Notes under the pieces: generated by a model | What the model was told of the DNA's origin: nothing | Database searches by the model: none | Seen by the model: the letters and a program-made list of their open reading frames with translations, nothing else | Shown: piece after piece, positions 1 to 9,395 of the stretch | Layout of the letters: every line of letters starts with the position of its first letter | Position numbering within the stretch: the stretch's first letter is position 1 | Position numbers and translations under genes: made by a program | Source of the DNA: a virus | IMG/VR virus record: IMGVR_UViG_3300022200_000030 | Coordinates: 16,572-80,571 of that record | Reading direction: 5' to 3' (one strand) | DNA length: 64,000 nucleotides

Positions 1-1
1 C

Positions 2-406
2 GGTTGCGGTGGCCCTATGAAGAAGGCCGACGAACAAACGAATGAGAAGATTACCGAGGTGAACCCTCACTTTCTGACCGAGACGGGCGGACAGACTCGT
101 ACCGCGTACTACTCCACCCGTGACCGTCCCATTCAGACGGAAGACCACAAGCCTAAGCGTGCTAAGGATAGCAGCAAGGTCAGTCTTGAATCCCTTGGAA
201 GTCGGTTGAATCCGCATGAGGGAACCGGTGCGGACCGCGAAGATGCTGAAGGTGGCTCAATGAAGAAGGCTCCTGAATTGCGTGCTGCTGCTGAAAGCGG
301 TGCGCCGGTTGTCTGTGCCAAATGTGGAGGTACTACACAATCCGGTTGTGGTGTTCATCCCGATATGGACATTTTCGCTTGCCCGCAGTTTAGGCCACTC
401 CGTTGA
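2..406 (+). CDS. C-terminal part of an unrecognised protein with a zinc ribbon (5' truncated by window edge)
   Basis: The frame is open from base 2, so the gene probably starts upstream of the window. An ATG at 17 is the first visible start but has no clear Shine-Dalgarno sequence, and the preceding residues (GCGGP) look like part of a Cys-rich module. The middle is polar and probably disordered. The C-terminus has CxxCGG followed by two more Cys, which suggests a zinc ribbon. It precedes the 1958-residue gene by 12 bases and should be co-transcribed with it. By position it could be the tail of a packaging or portal-region gene, but nothing in the residues proves this. Confidence 0.6.
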   Translation, partial: GCGGPMKKADEQTNEKITEVNPHFLTETGGQTRTAYYSTRDRPIQTEDHKPKRAKDSSKVSLESLGSRLNPHEGTGADREDAEGGSMKKAPELRAAAESGAPVVCAKCGGTTQSGCGVHPDMDIFACPQFRPLR

Positions 407-418
407 GGGGGTGGTCTT

Positions 419-3400
419 GTGTCCTTTGAGCAGTTCGATTACGCAACACTCAACCTGCTCAAGTCGTTGAGTGATGGTAAGGACCTGCGTGATTCTGCCG
501 CTGAATACATCATTGCGTGGGAATCATTGGACAATTCACCCAACGGTGACGCTACTCACACTTTACTCAAGAGTGCTGCGGAATACATTTTGAAGGAAGA
601 AGAAGATATCACGGTTGCATCTGAAGACCCTGAGTTATCGTGGGACAAGTACATTTATCCGGGCAAAGTACCCTTGGTAGCCTTTGATGCGAGCGCACCG
701 TTGAGTCGTCACGCATGGCTTGATGGTTTGATGGCCGCTGAAAATCCGGCTCATGGTCGCGCTCATTGGCCTACGTACCACCCTCCGTCAGCCCGCCATG
801 CATACCAACACTTCAACTTCCCTTTTCATGAGTTTAACCATCCTTTGCTGCGTGTTAGTCCGGGTACAGGTGAACCTACTTTTGTGAATGTACTGCGCCG
901 ATTTTACTTAGGAGGACATGCTCAGAAAGAAAAGGACATGGAGATAGCGTTTCTCAATCACTTGAGAGAAAAGAACAGTCCACTATTGAACGATTTCATA
1001 CCGTATAAGCGTGAAAAAAATGACGGATATGCTAAACAATTCAAATTGCTTGGTGACCTCACTCACGGCACGTCTCCAAATGCTCAACACGCTGTTGACC
1101 TCTATGAGCGTGATTTTACACGTTGGTTGGCAAACAACTTCGATGCTGAGCAGTATTGGATAACCCATCAGGCTGAAATGGCTGACAGGGGATATTCAAG
1201 TGTCGAAGAAGCATTGCGTCATCAGCACTTTGATGACCGAAAGCGAGGTTGGTTAGAAGAAGACGTTGACCAAGAACACCCAACAAAATTGGGTCACACC
1301 GATTACATGTACGGTCTTGAATGGCTTACGCCTGAAGAACGACATGTGGTAATGGAAGCCCTAAACCAACCCGGAGGTATCAACGGGTCAAAAAATCATT
1401 ATGCTATTCAATTGCCCGATGGAACTTTGTTTCCTACTTCTCGCATTGCTTGGAATGCCGTTTTGCGTATGACACCTGAAATGGATTGGGCCACGCGAAA
1501 GCCGCGTCATAGTGGAAGAGGCAACTATCTGATGCTTGAAGACAACGATAGGGACTACGGCCAAGGAGACGAAGGAAAGTTTTTGCAACACGGACTTGGT
1601 AATGCTACGCGAGTGCCATTGGAAAGTTTGTCTGAAAGTTTCACCGAAGACGGTACGCCTATACCAATGTCGTTTCACGACAAAGTTTTGAGTATGTTGT
1701 ACGAGGCACACGGCGTTGACGAGATTCTCAATGAAATTGACGAAACTTCATCAAAAGCAACAGCGGCAAAGAAAAAGAGCAAGTGGGAACTAAGCCTCTT
1801 GCCTAAGTTTGACTTCAAAAATAATCCTGAAGTGCTTGATTCAACAATGACTTGGGATGATATCAAGGAAGCATCTCGCAGTCATTTCAAAAAAGGTAAG
1901 CAAGAGGAATTGCTTCGTACCCGATTTGACTTTGACAATCTTCTTTTTCTTGCAGGTTATGACCCTCGTACTCGTACTGTGATGGCAAACCACCCCATGT
2001 ACGGTGTACAAAATCCCAATGAGCCAACTATCAATTTGTCAGTTTTGGAAGAAATGGCTGAAGAGGCTCAAGGTTTGGAATCGCTTGAACGCTCGGCCAA
2101 GGACATTAACAACGATATGGCTTATTTGAAAGCAGCAGTTGGGCCTCATCCAAGTGAAGACAACCTACCTGACATATGGCAGATAAGTGACGATGGTGCA
2201 TACACCTATGGGCCGGGAAGATTTTGGGACATGCCGTTTGCTCCTTACGGTGGACAAAACATGTCACTCAACACCTACCACGACATAATTCACTCACCGC
2301 ACTCAGACGAAGAAGGTAATTCACACATGTTCAAGGGTGTGGCGTTAAACGGTCAAGACTCAACAGAAGCGACGGGAAACGGCTTCTTGATGTATCATTT
2401 TATGACACCACAGACGGTCACCGAAGGGGTGTATGACGAGACAAAAAGAAACTTTCAGTACTTACCCAAATCATTTCCAATTCGCAATATGCTTTCTCCT
2501 GCAAATGTAACCCGTCTGCACACACAAGGACATGACGATGGTAACTTCAAGCACAACTACACGTTGTTTGCTCACTCCTTTTCACCGGAATATGAATACT
2601 TTCAAGGTCGTATTACCAAAAAAGAAGCAGATGCAATGAAAGACAAGGTTCAGACTCAAGGGATGAACCTTGAACACATGTCATCAACTCTTTCTCACAA
2701 TCAATTTTCTAAGACAGGGGGAAAGGAAAACTACGCTGCTTCGGGTAGTGGAATAAGCATGGTGATTGACGCCCTGCGACACGCCATGTACCTTGGACTC
2801 GATGCCCACCACACTCAGCCGCGAGCCAAGTCCGTTTCGTCATATACAGATGTTATGCGAGGATTGGTTCCCTTCCCCGCAGGTGAAACACTCAACGACT
2901 TCCTGTCCATGATGGGATGGGAAGGCTCGGCCAAGAAGCCTACATTTGAGAGCATGAAAGACATGTTCCTTGATGTGAAGGCTGACCGACAGGGGTTGAG
3001 TACTGTGCGTGACATTGCACAAATGTTGAACACAACAAACCCCGCTGATGTTGAACGATATTTGCGTGAAGGAGATGACGGTGACTTCACTCAACTGATG
3101 AATTACCTCAACGAACGATACCAAAGGGAATACAGTCAACAAGAGGTAATCAATCAGGTAAATCATGCTTTGAACGACGTGCCCTACTATTCCAAGGTGG
3201 CGGCGAAAAACAAGAAGGGAACGGCTCAAGGAATCAAAGAAGACGCGCCACGTCGCGGTATTGCTCACATGATGAAGGTGGGTGGCGCGTTGCCCGCTAT
3301 GCAAGAAGAACAAGACTTGCAAAATGAAATGATGGGCATTCTTGAACAAATTGAAAGCGACCCAAACTTGGACGTTGAAAGTATTCGTCAACGCTACCAA

Positions 3401-6295
3401 GAAGTCAAAGAACGATTGGTTGAACTGCAACTTGAAGCGCAGAAGGGTGCGCTTGGAGAAGTGAATAGCGATTGGTGGAAAGCCCACGAAGACCACGCAA
3501 TGAAAGAGATGGACGAGTCTCGCAAATTGGTGACATTCGTTGCTGCTAACGTGCTGAAGCCACTATGGGAAGAACAAGACCCAAGTGCGTTTGATGCTGC
3601 GGACCCTGCAAAGGCTCATGCTAACATGCTCCGACTTTTTCACGATGCTGAACGATGGATTCTTTCTCATCCTGCTCAAGTAACAGGTCTTACCCGTCAG
3701 GCCTACGGTTTCCGTACTGAAGTCAAAGACATGAAGAGCAAGGATAGCGATGTGCTACATGACATTCGTGATTACCTCACAGAAAGTGGACTTGAAGTAC
3801 ACGGGAATGAAAATCCCGAAGATGTGCTTGGGCATCTTGGAATTGAAATTACACCCTACACAAAGGAATACGCCGCTTCTTTGATTCAAGAAGCACAAAA
3901 CCGTGGCTATCCGTTGCATGTGAACAACGTAGGCAATTTGCTGACAAGTGGTGTTGTACAGAACATTGGCAACTACGATACATCATTCCTTCATCCAAGG
4001 GATGAAGAGTTCATGCAACAGAACATTCACGACCTTGATGGAGAAGATGAAATCAACCATACAATTCACACGCATGGATATTCTAAGGGTGTTGAAAAAC
4101 TTCAACAGGCAAAATATCAGGGTAAGTCAAATCTTAGTGCGTGGAAAGCCCACGGGATTCATCGTGCCGCAGGTGCTATTGTACAACGTATGCGACCAAA
4201 TCAGTTCAGCGATTCATTGGAATTGTTGGGTTTGCAACTTCATCAAGGCGACCCGCATGGAAAAGCGGAAGGAAGCAAAAACACGTTCACGTGGCAGAAC
4301 ATCAACACCCGAAACAAGGCTGATACCCTGATTGTCTATGACCCAATGCAAGACCAATCTCCGCCCCGAGAGGAAACAATGAGCAACACCTCAACAACCC
4401 GTGGGTGGCATGCGGGTATGCCTGTTGGCGGCTCTCATCCCACTCAATACCCAATTATGCCTACGTTTAACACAGGTATGAATGTGCATTTTTCAGGTTC
4501 GCCCGTCACCTCTTCAGGTGGATTTGACTTTATGGAAGACGGTACACCTGTGTACGGCAACAATCCTGTTCCCTTCCTTCCCATTCCTGTTCCTACGAAC
4601 AATCAAGAAGAAGTGATGGGCAAAGAGTGGGTAAGGAGTGTACAACCAAACTTGCCTCCGCCAATGGACACTTCGTTCCCCTTCTCCCGTCTTACTGAAG
4701 ATGGTTTGGACGTAGTAAGCAATGACCCGTACATCATCAATGCATCTGAAACTACGGCTTTCATCAACAACTTGCTTGAAGGAAATGATTTGATTGCAAA
4801 ATCAGATGAGCCTGAATGGATTGCTCCCATCCGTCCTATGCATCGCATCTTTGAGTTGACTGACCTGCAACACCTTCGCGGCTTCAGCAACTCTTGGGCC
4901 GTGTCCAAGTGGTACGATGGGAAGCGTGTCATCATCATCAAGAACGGTGACGAGATTACGGTGCTTGATGAAAACAACCGCAAAGTCAACGTGAAGAAAA
5001 AGTTTCGTGAGGCCTTAGAACAGTTGAACGACCGCAACTACACCCTTGATGGCATCTTGGGTGACGAAGAACTCAACATCGTTGACATTGTGAACTACGA
5101 CAACAACAACGTGTCCGACATGCAGATGCATGAGCGATTGAAGGTGTTGCGCAGCCAATTCGATAGCCGTGAATGCGTCATCATTCCCGGCCCACACGAC
5201 ACCAAGATGACCGACGAAGAAGGTCTTGAGGAAGCGGTCAACGGGCTGCAAGGTGAGCATGAGAACATCTTGCTGCGCGATAGCAAGTCCACCTACATGC
5301 GTGGCGAACGTCGTCACCCCAAGTGGGTACTGCTTCGCCCAAGCCGTGACTACAACTTCATCATCCTTGACCGCAGGGGTACCGGTCCCTACACCTACCA
5401 ACTTGGCGCAGGGCCAATCCTCGACGGGTCGGTGCTTGGAAACCGTGCGGTGGAGTACAAGGGCAGCGACTACATGGACGTAGGTACGGCTCGCAACCAA
5501 CAGAAGGCATTCAAAGTCGGTGACATTGTTCGTGTTTCTATCTCAGGTGTGACCAAGAAGGTGCGAGGCGGGCGCAATGTGTACGACATTCACGTGCGAC
5601 AAATTGAGGGTGACGGTGAAGGTGAAGGTGCCGCAAGTGCAGAATCACTTGATTTGCTTACCAAGTCGTATGGAACAACCTTCGTGCCTTTTGACATTGA
5701 ACTAACGGAAGGAGGCATCAATCTCTTGTTCAACGACATGGATAGTGTGACCTACCAAGTGGAGAAGTTCAATCATGCGTGGTACGTTCACTCGCCCAAG
5801 TCCACCCTTGGTGACTTGTACAAGAGCGACTATCCTGTTCAACTTGCTGAATCCATTGCATCGTATTGGTCGCCCTTTGTGCCGCTCATGATGGAGAACA
5901 TCTTGGTCAAGATGGAGGGAAAAGTTCCGAATCTTGAACAACAGGAAGAAGAATCAGCAGGTCTGTTGGAAGAGGACGACGAAGAGCGGCTACTCAAGCC
6001 ACGAACGAAAAAAGCGTTGGACGTGATTGCCCGAACCCTTGATGTGTTGGCAAAAGAGCGCATGACGTGGACGGGACCAAAGGGATTGGGCATTGACCTT
6101 GCTACTCCTATTGAGTCACCACAGGGTCCTACCAAGGTTACGGACGAGCAAAACCTTCCCGATTACGACCCAAAGGGTGTAGGTCGGAAGACTGATGAGA
6201 AGAAGCGTACGGAACATGTCGTTATTCCTGTGGATGGCGAGCAGCCTATCGTTTTAGACTATGAAAACGACCAAGCGAAGATATCGCCCGCATAG
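419..6295 (+). CDS. 1958-aa virion-region protein with a degenerate ATP-dependent DNA-ligase-like domain near its C-terminus
   Basis: It starts with GTG at 419 behind a GGGGGTGG sequence and ends in tandem stops TAG TAG. Residues 1 to about 1450 match nothing I recognise; about 950-1030 is Glu/Gln-rich and probably coiled coil. From about 1490 the order of nucleotidyltransferase ligase motifs appears. KWYDGKR at 1497-1503 resembles motif I (KxDG). LDGILGDEEL near 1542 resembles motif III. ENILLRDSKSTYMRGERR near 1615-1632, followed by KW, resembles motif IV and the downstream Gly-Arg-Trp pattern. An OB-like stretch follows near 1696-1730. In motif I the residue two before DG is Trp, and the nearest Lys is displaced by one, so adenylyltransferase activity is doubtful. 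The gene lies directly before the prohead protease, where portal or internal head genes normally sit. Much of the N-terminal two thirds is visibly more AT-rich than the ligase-like part. Confidence 0.75.
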   Translation: MSFEQFDYATLNLLKSLSDGKDLRDSAAEYIIAWESLDNSPNGDATHTLLKSAAEYILKEEEDITVASEDPELSWDKYIYPGKVPLVAFDASAPLSRHAWLDGLMAAENPAHGRAHWPTYHPPSARHAYQHFNFPFHEFNHPLLRVSPGTGEPTFVNVLRRFYLGGHAQKEKDMEIAFLNHLREKNSPLLNDFIPYKREKNDGYAKQFKLLGDLTHGTSPNAQHAVDLYERDFTRWLANNFDAEQYWITHQAEMADRGYSSVEEALRHQHFDDRKRGWLEEDVDQEHPTKLGHTDYMYGLEWLTPEERHVVMEALNQPGGINGSKNHYAIQLPDGTLFPTSRIAWNAVLRMTPEMDWATRKPRHSGRGNYLMLEDNDRDYGQGDEGKFLQHGLGNATRVPLESLSESFTEDGTPIPMSFHDKVLSMLYEAHGVDEILNEIDETSSKATAAKKKSKWELSLLPKFDFKNNPEVLDSTMTWDDIKEASRSHFKKGKQEELLRTRFDFDNLLFLAGYDPRTRTVMANHPMYGVQNPNEPTINLSVLEEMAEEAQGLESLERSAKDINNDMAYLKAAVGPHPSEDNLPDIWQISDDGAYTYGPGRFWDMPFAPYGGQNMSLNTYHDIIHSPHSDEEGNSHMFKGVALNGQDSTEATGNGFLMYHFMTPQTVTEGVYDETKRNFQYLPKSFPIRNMLSPANVTRLHTQGHDDGNFKHNYTLFAHSFSPEYEYFQGRITKKEADAMKDKVQTQGMNLEHMSSTLSHNQFSKTGGKENYAASGSGISMVIDALRHAMYLGLDAHHTQPRAKSVSSYTDVMRGLVPFPAGETLNDFLSMMGWEGSAKKPTFESMKDMFLDVKADRQGLSTVRDIAQMLNTTNPADVERYLREGDDGDFTQLMNYLNERYQREYSQQEVINQVNHALNDVPYYSKVAAKNKKGTAQGIKEDAPRRGIAHMMKVGGALPAMQEEQDLQNEMMGILEQIESDPNLDVESIRQRYQEVKERLVELQLEAQKGALGEVNSDWWKAHEDHAMKEMDESRKLVTFVAANVLKPLWEEQDPSAFDAADPAKAHANMLRLFHDAERWILSHPAQVTGLTRQAYGFRTEVKDMKSKDSDVLHDIRDYLTESGLEVHGNENPEDVLGHLGIEITPYTKEYAASLIQEAQNRGYPLHVNNVGNLLTSGVVQNIGNYDTSFLHPRDEEFMQQNIHDLDGEDEINHTIHTHGYSKGVEKLQQAKYQGKSNLSAWKAHGIHRAAGAIVQRMRPNQFSDSLELLGLQLHQGDPHGKAEGSKNTFTWQNINTRNKADTLIVYDPMQDQSPPREETMSNTSTTRGWHAGMPVGGSHPTQYPIMPTFNTGMNVHFSGSPVTSSGGFDFMEDGTPVYGNNPVPFLPIPVPTNNQEEVMGKEWVRSVQPNLPPPMDTSFPFSRLTEDGLDVVSNDPYIINASETTAFINNLLEGNDLIAKSDEPEWIAPIRPMHRIFELTDLQHLRGFSNSWAVSKWYDGKRVIIIKNGDEITVLDENNRKVNVKKKFREALEQLNDRNYTLDGILGDEELNIVDIVNYDNNNVSDMQMHERLKVLRSQFDSRECVIIPGPHDTKMTDEEGLEEAVNGLQGEHENILLRDSKSTYMRGERRHPKWVLLRPSRDYNFIILDRRGTGPYTYQLGAGPILDGSVLGNRAVEYKGSDYMDVGTARNQQKAFKVGDIVRVSISGVTKKVRGGRNVYDIHVRQIEGDGEGEGAASAESLDLLTKSYGTTFVPFDIELTEGGINLLFNDMDSVTYQVEKFNHAWYVHSPKSTLGDLYKSDYPVQLAESIASYWSPFVPLMMENILVKMEGKVPNLEQQEEESAGLLEEDDEERLLKPRTKKALDVIARTLDVLAKERMTWTGPKGLGIDLATPIESPQGPTKVTDEQNLPDYDPKGVGRKTDEKKRTEHVVIPVDGEQPIVLDYENDQAKISPA

Positions 6296-6301
6296 TAGCA
6301 C

Positions 6302-6309
6302 TTTATGTA
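6302..6309 (+). promoter_or_regulatory. possible TATA box for the protease-capsid operon
   Basis: TTTATGTA lies in a 38-base gap between the tandem stop codons of the 1958-residue gene and the protease ATG at 6334. Its centre is about 28 bases before the start codon, close to the 32 bases seen at the two better promoter blocks on the other strand. A GGGGAG stretch at about 6325-6330 could serve as the ribosome-binding site. The upstream BRE is not convincing. Confidence 0.3.
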
Positions 6310-6333
6310 CTATAACAAGGGATTGGGGAGACA

Positions 6334-7707
6334 ATGCTTACGGTTCAGCGACCTGAAGTCGGACTCTCGCTCCTGAAGAGCGGGTCTGACCTTGTGGTTG
6401 CGGGCTATGCTTCCGTCGAATTGGTGGATAAGCAGGGCGACCTCATTACGCGGAGTGCCCTCAAGGATGCCTTTGATGGTTTTATGAAGAGCGACAAGTA
6501 CCGCAACGTGCAACTCGCTCACTCCAACATTCAAGTCGGTGAAGTCATTGACTCCTACGTGGACTCCAACGGTCGCATGTGGAAGTCTGAGTGTGACGAC
6601 ACCGGCATGTTCGTCGTTGTGCAACTCCGCAACGACATTGAGAAGGCCCGTGAGGTTGCTGCGGAAATCCGCAAGGGCAACTTGCGTGGCTTCTCTATTG
6701 GGGGTCAGGCGTTCAAGCGTGTTCGCAAGTCTGACTCAATCCACGGAGATTATCAGGAAATCTCCAAAATGGAACTCCATGAGATTACGATTTGCGAGAA
6801 GGGGATTAACCCTGAAGCGCAGTTCAGCATCTTAAAGGAGGACACCACTATGAGTGCAGACAACGATTTGACCGACATTATGAGCCGACTTGAAGCCCGC
6901 CTCGATGCGATGGAAAAGGGCGAACTTCCTCCTGCTCTCCGTGAGAGCATGAAGGAAGGAAAGAAGGAGTCCAAGGACTCCGAAGAAAAAGAGTCCCAAA
7001 AAGACAACAAGGAGGACGAAGACATGCCTGAAGATATGGAAAAGGGAGAATACAGCGACGTTATCACCGCTGAATACCTCTCATGGATGGAAGACACGCT
7101 GAAGAGCGCGGGTGTTGACACCCACGCGGCCCGACTGCACTTCGACCAAATGTCGAAGGCTCAGATGGGCGGTTTTGACAACCCCGACTCCGTGGACGGT
7201 GCCGACTACTTTGCCGGTCAGGTTCGCGGTCGCGGTCAGGAGAAGGGTAGCCCCTCCACGGGTGCCATCTCCGCCCTCACCTCCGGCGGCGGTCGAGAAC
7301 CCTCCGGTGCCCTTGGACCTGTCCAACTCGGCAAGTCCTACGTCACCTCGGCTTCCGACTCCGACATTGAGGCTGCCTACGAAGTGTACAAGGCCGCTGC
7401 TCTTGAGCAGGCCTTCCGTGGCAACCTTGAGCAGCAGTTCTCTTCCCGCTTCTCTCAGGAGATGCAGATTGCCAAGGCTCAGGTCGAGCGCGACAACTTT
7501 GACCCGCGTGCCCCTCTCGCTCAGGTTCTCAAGTCCATTGAGTCGCTGAGTGACCGCCTCGACAACCTGTCCACCGGCAGCGTTGCGGTTGGCACCACCA
7601 TTGCAAAGTCCTCCACGAAGGTCGAGGTCCCCACCACGGGCGACCTTGCGAACATGTCGTGGGACGAAGTTCACACCCTCGCGGGCCGAGCGGTCCGGGG
7701 TGAGTGA
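6334..7707 (+). CDS. prohead maturation protease (XkdF-like, HK97 type) fused to a scaffold domain
   Basis: Residues 1-170 form a caudovirus prohead serine protease of the XkdF/U35 kind. The catalytic His is H63 (QLAHSNI) and the Ser is S121 in GFSIGG; a conserved acidic residue is at about E150 (LHEITI). These proteases cleave scaffold and capsid termini inside the procapsid. Residues 173-457 are Lys/Glu-rich and then Ser/Thr/Gly-rich, typical of a scaffold. A strong ribosome-binding site and ATG lie exactly at the domain junction, so a separate scaffold polypeptide is likely. It directly precedes the major capsid gene, the usual head-module order. Confidence 0.9.
   Translation: MLTVQRPEVGLSLLKSGSDLVVAGYASVELVDKQGDLITRSALKDAFDGFMKSDKYRNVQLAHSNIQVGEVIDSYVDSNGRMWKSECDDTGMFVVVQLRNDIEKAREVAAEIRKGNLRGFSIGGQAFKRVRKSDSIHGDYQEISKMELHEITICEKGINPEAQFSILKEDTTMSADNDLTDIMSRLEARLDAMEKGELPPALRESMKEGKKESKDSEEKESQKDNKEDEDMPEDMEKGEYSDVITAEYLSWMEDTLKSAGVDTHAARLHFDQMSKAQMGGFDNPDSVDGADYFAGQVRGRGQEKGSPSTGAISALTSGGGREPSGALGPVQLGKSYVTSASDSDIEAAYEVYKAAALEQAFRGNLEQQFSSRFSQEMQIAKAQVERDNFDPRAPLAQVLKSIESLSDRLDNLSTGSVAVGTTIAKSSTKVEVPTTGDLANMSWDEVHTLAGRAVRGE
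6834..6852 (+). promoter_or_regulatory. internal Shine-Dalgarno and in-frame ATG for a separate scaffold protein
   Basis: AAAGGAGGA at 6834-6842 is followed after 7 bases by an ATG at 6850, in frame as codon 173 of the protease gene. This is the strongest ribosome-binding site in the head module. It sits where the protease domain ends and the acidic scaffold begins. A second AAGGAGG with an in-frame ATG at 7024 (codon 231) may be chance in Lys-Glu-Asp codons. Nested scaffold genes are known from lambda (C/Nu3). Confidence 0.65.
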
Positions 7708-7719
7708 AGGAATCAAACA

Positions 7720-7739
7720 AAGGAGTGAATGAAATGGCA
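7720..7739 (+). promoter_or_regulatory. ribosome-binding leader of the major capsid gene (copy 1)
   Basis: AAGGAGTGAATGAAATGGCA is repeated exactly before the next gene at 8926-8945. It contains AAGGAG 8 bases before the ATG at 7734 and fixes that ATG, rather than the upstream in-frame GTG at 7704, as the start. Confidence 0.8.
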
Positions 7740-8900
7740 CGTGACTACATCAGGACAATTACCGACATGGAGCGGTACTTCTATGGCGCAGGAAACGCCA
7801 TGGGGTACTCTTACTCCGGCAGCGAACTCTTGAAGGCTGACGCACCGATGCTCTCCACCACGGCGGGTATCTATCAGGCCATCTATGGCCGCAAGGTGTG
7901 GAGCCAACTCAACCAAGAGTTCAACGCCTTCTCCATCCTCCCCAAGCGGCCTTGGGAGCGCAGCGGGTGGCGCGTCATCACGGAGCGTCCCTCCTTCGCC
8001 AAGGGCGGTGGCCTCGCGGAGAACTCGACTCTCCCCGACACCACCAAGCCGACCTTCCAACACATTGCTGCGAAGCCCAAGACCATCGCGCACACCTTCG
8101 ACATGTCGGAGACGGCGATGTTCCTTGCTGACAAGGACGACGGCCTCGGTGACATTCGCGCCGTGCTGAAGGAAGAGATGGGCAAGCACCACGCAGAACA
8201 CATCAACAAGATGCTCACCGAGGACGTGACGACCGTTGCCGGGAACGACTTTGAGTCGCTCGACCGTGTGACGGCGGGTGCTATCACGGCATCCGGTAAC
8301 GTGGCGAACACCATGGACTTTGGTGGGGCAGCCGGTGACTACGGAGAAGCCGGTGACGAAGACATGTACTCGATTAACCGTGACGCAAACGCTTGGTCCC
8401 ACGCCGAAGTCAGCACCTCCGGTACCAAGGGTACGGACCGTGTTCTGTCCCTCGACCACCTCGATGAAATCTTCCGCCTGACGTGGGAGCGCGGTGGCAA
8501 CCCCAAGGTCATCCTGACGGGCTACGACACCCTCATGCGCTTGCAGCAACTCTTGCAGTCGCAGCAGCGGTTCCTTGAGGAAAAGCGTGTCACCCCCACC
8601 TACAACGGTGTGAAGGGTGTGCCCGGTATCGAGGCCGGTTTCATCGTGGCGACCTACAACGGTATTCCCATCATCCCCTCCAAGGACGTTGCAAAGGACA
8701 CCCTGTCCCGCATGTACTTCCTCGACACGGACTACCTGTACTTCTCCACCGCCATCCCGACTCAGTACTTCGAGTCCGGCATCGAGACGGGCGACCCCTT
8801 CGCCATCAACAGGCTGGGTCAGGAAGGCATGTACCGCACCATGGGTGAGTTGTGGACCACTTTCTTTGGTGGTCACGCTTCCATCCGTGACCTGAAGTGA
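7734..8900 (+). CDS. major capsid protein, HK97 fold
   Basis: A 388-residue protein placed directly after the protease-scaffold gene, with the size and composition of HK97-fold major capsid proteins. The N-terminal ~30 residues are polar and aromatic and precede LLKADAPMLS, a possible maturation cleavage point. The body contains features common in this family: an ELTWERGG-like spine-helix region, KVILTGYDTL before a long helix, and a C-terminal segment with GIPIIPSKD and an aromatic β-rich end (YLYFSTAIP). The start is set by the AAGGAGTG leader. GC-rich, strongly biased codons suggest high expression. It forms the icosahedral shell. Confidence 0.88.
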   Translation: MARDYIRTITDMERYFYGAGNAMGYSYSGSELLKADAPMLSTTAGIYQAIYGRKVWSQLNQEFNAFSILPKRPWERSGWRVITERPSFAKGGGLAENSTLPDTTKPTFQHIAAKPKTIAHTFDMSETAMFLADKDDGLGDIRAVLKEEMGKHHAEHINKMLTEDVTTVAGNDFESLDRVTAGAITASGNVANTMDFGGAAGDYGEAGDEDMYSINRDANAWSHAEVSTSGTKGTDRVLSLDHLDEIFRLTWERGGNPKVILTGYDTLMRLQQLLQSQQRFLEEKRVTPTYNGVKGVPGIEAGFIVATYNGIPIIPSKDVAKDTLSRMYFLDTDYLYFSTAIPTQYFESGIETGDPFAINRLGQEGMYRTMGELWTTFFGGHASIRDLK

Positions 8901-8925
8901 GGTCCATTGGAGACAAACTGAAAAC

Positions 8926-8945
8926 AAGGAGTGAATGAAATGGCA
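8926..8945 (+). promoter_or_regulatory. ribosome-binding leader of the post-capsid gene (copy 2)
   Basis: An exact 20-base copy of the leader before the major capsid gene, giving the start ATG at 8940. Sharing of this leader suggests matched high translation of two abundant virion proteins. Confidence 0.8.
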
Positions 8946-9386
8946 GGACCATACTACAACAAAGGAATCAAGTACACGGTTGCAACTGATGCAAACCTTG
9001 CATCGTTGTCGGTCGCCCTCGACCTCGACATGCGCACCGGCACGCTGCTCGGTGAGACGGGTTGGCTCAGCGGTAACTCCGGGGGTACGTACCCCGGTGG
9101 CGCGGCGGGCCTCGCGGCTTTTACCGCGAGCAACACGGACGGTAACGCTGCGGGTTCGCTGCGAATGATTTCGCTGAACCTCGGTGCAGTCACGACGGCG
9201 GCGGTGACCATCACCTTGTCTTCCGGTGCTTCAGGCAGCGGTGATGACACGGATGATGGTACCCCCGTCACCAAGATTGTTGCTCTTACGGGCGAAACCG
9301 GTGGCTCTTCCGTGACCCTCACGGGTGACCTTGAGTTGACTGTCGCAGTCGGCAACGCCGGTACCGTGACCTTCCTCGTACTGTGA
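8940..9386 (+). CDS. probable head decoration protein
   Basis: 148 residues, rich in Gly, Thr, Ala and Val, with alternating β-type sequence and almost no Lys after the first 20 residues. It follows the capsid gene and uses the identical leader, the usual place and expression level of a head decoration or stabilisation protein. No catalytic motif is visible. An alternative is a minor head fibre component. The function rests on position, composition and shared leader only. Confidence 0.6.
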   Translation: MAGPYYNKGIKYTVATDANLASLSVALDLDMRTGTLLGETGWLSGNSGGTYPGGAAGLAAFTASNTDGNAAGSLRMISLNLGAVTTAAVTITLSSGASGSGDDTDDGTPVTKIVALTGETGGSSVTLTGDLELTVAVGNAGTVTFLVL

Positions 9387-9395
9387 GGTGGTTGA

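Noticed and set aside
2840-3496. 218-residue open frame on the - strand inside the 1958-residue gene
   Set aside because: No ribosome-binding site, odd composition and full overlap with a well-supported long gene; it is an antisense shadow.
7009-7026. Second internal ribosome site in the scaffold (AAGGAGG before codon 231)
   Set aside because: Lies in a run of Lys-Glu-Asp codons where such sequences arise by chance; less convincing than the site at 6834.
7713-8927. 404-residue open frame antisense to the major capsid gene
   Set aside because: Caused by the strong codon bias of the capsid gene; the translated sequence is Val/Arg/His-rich without domain structure, and the sense strand has the leader and family features.
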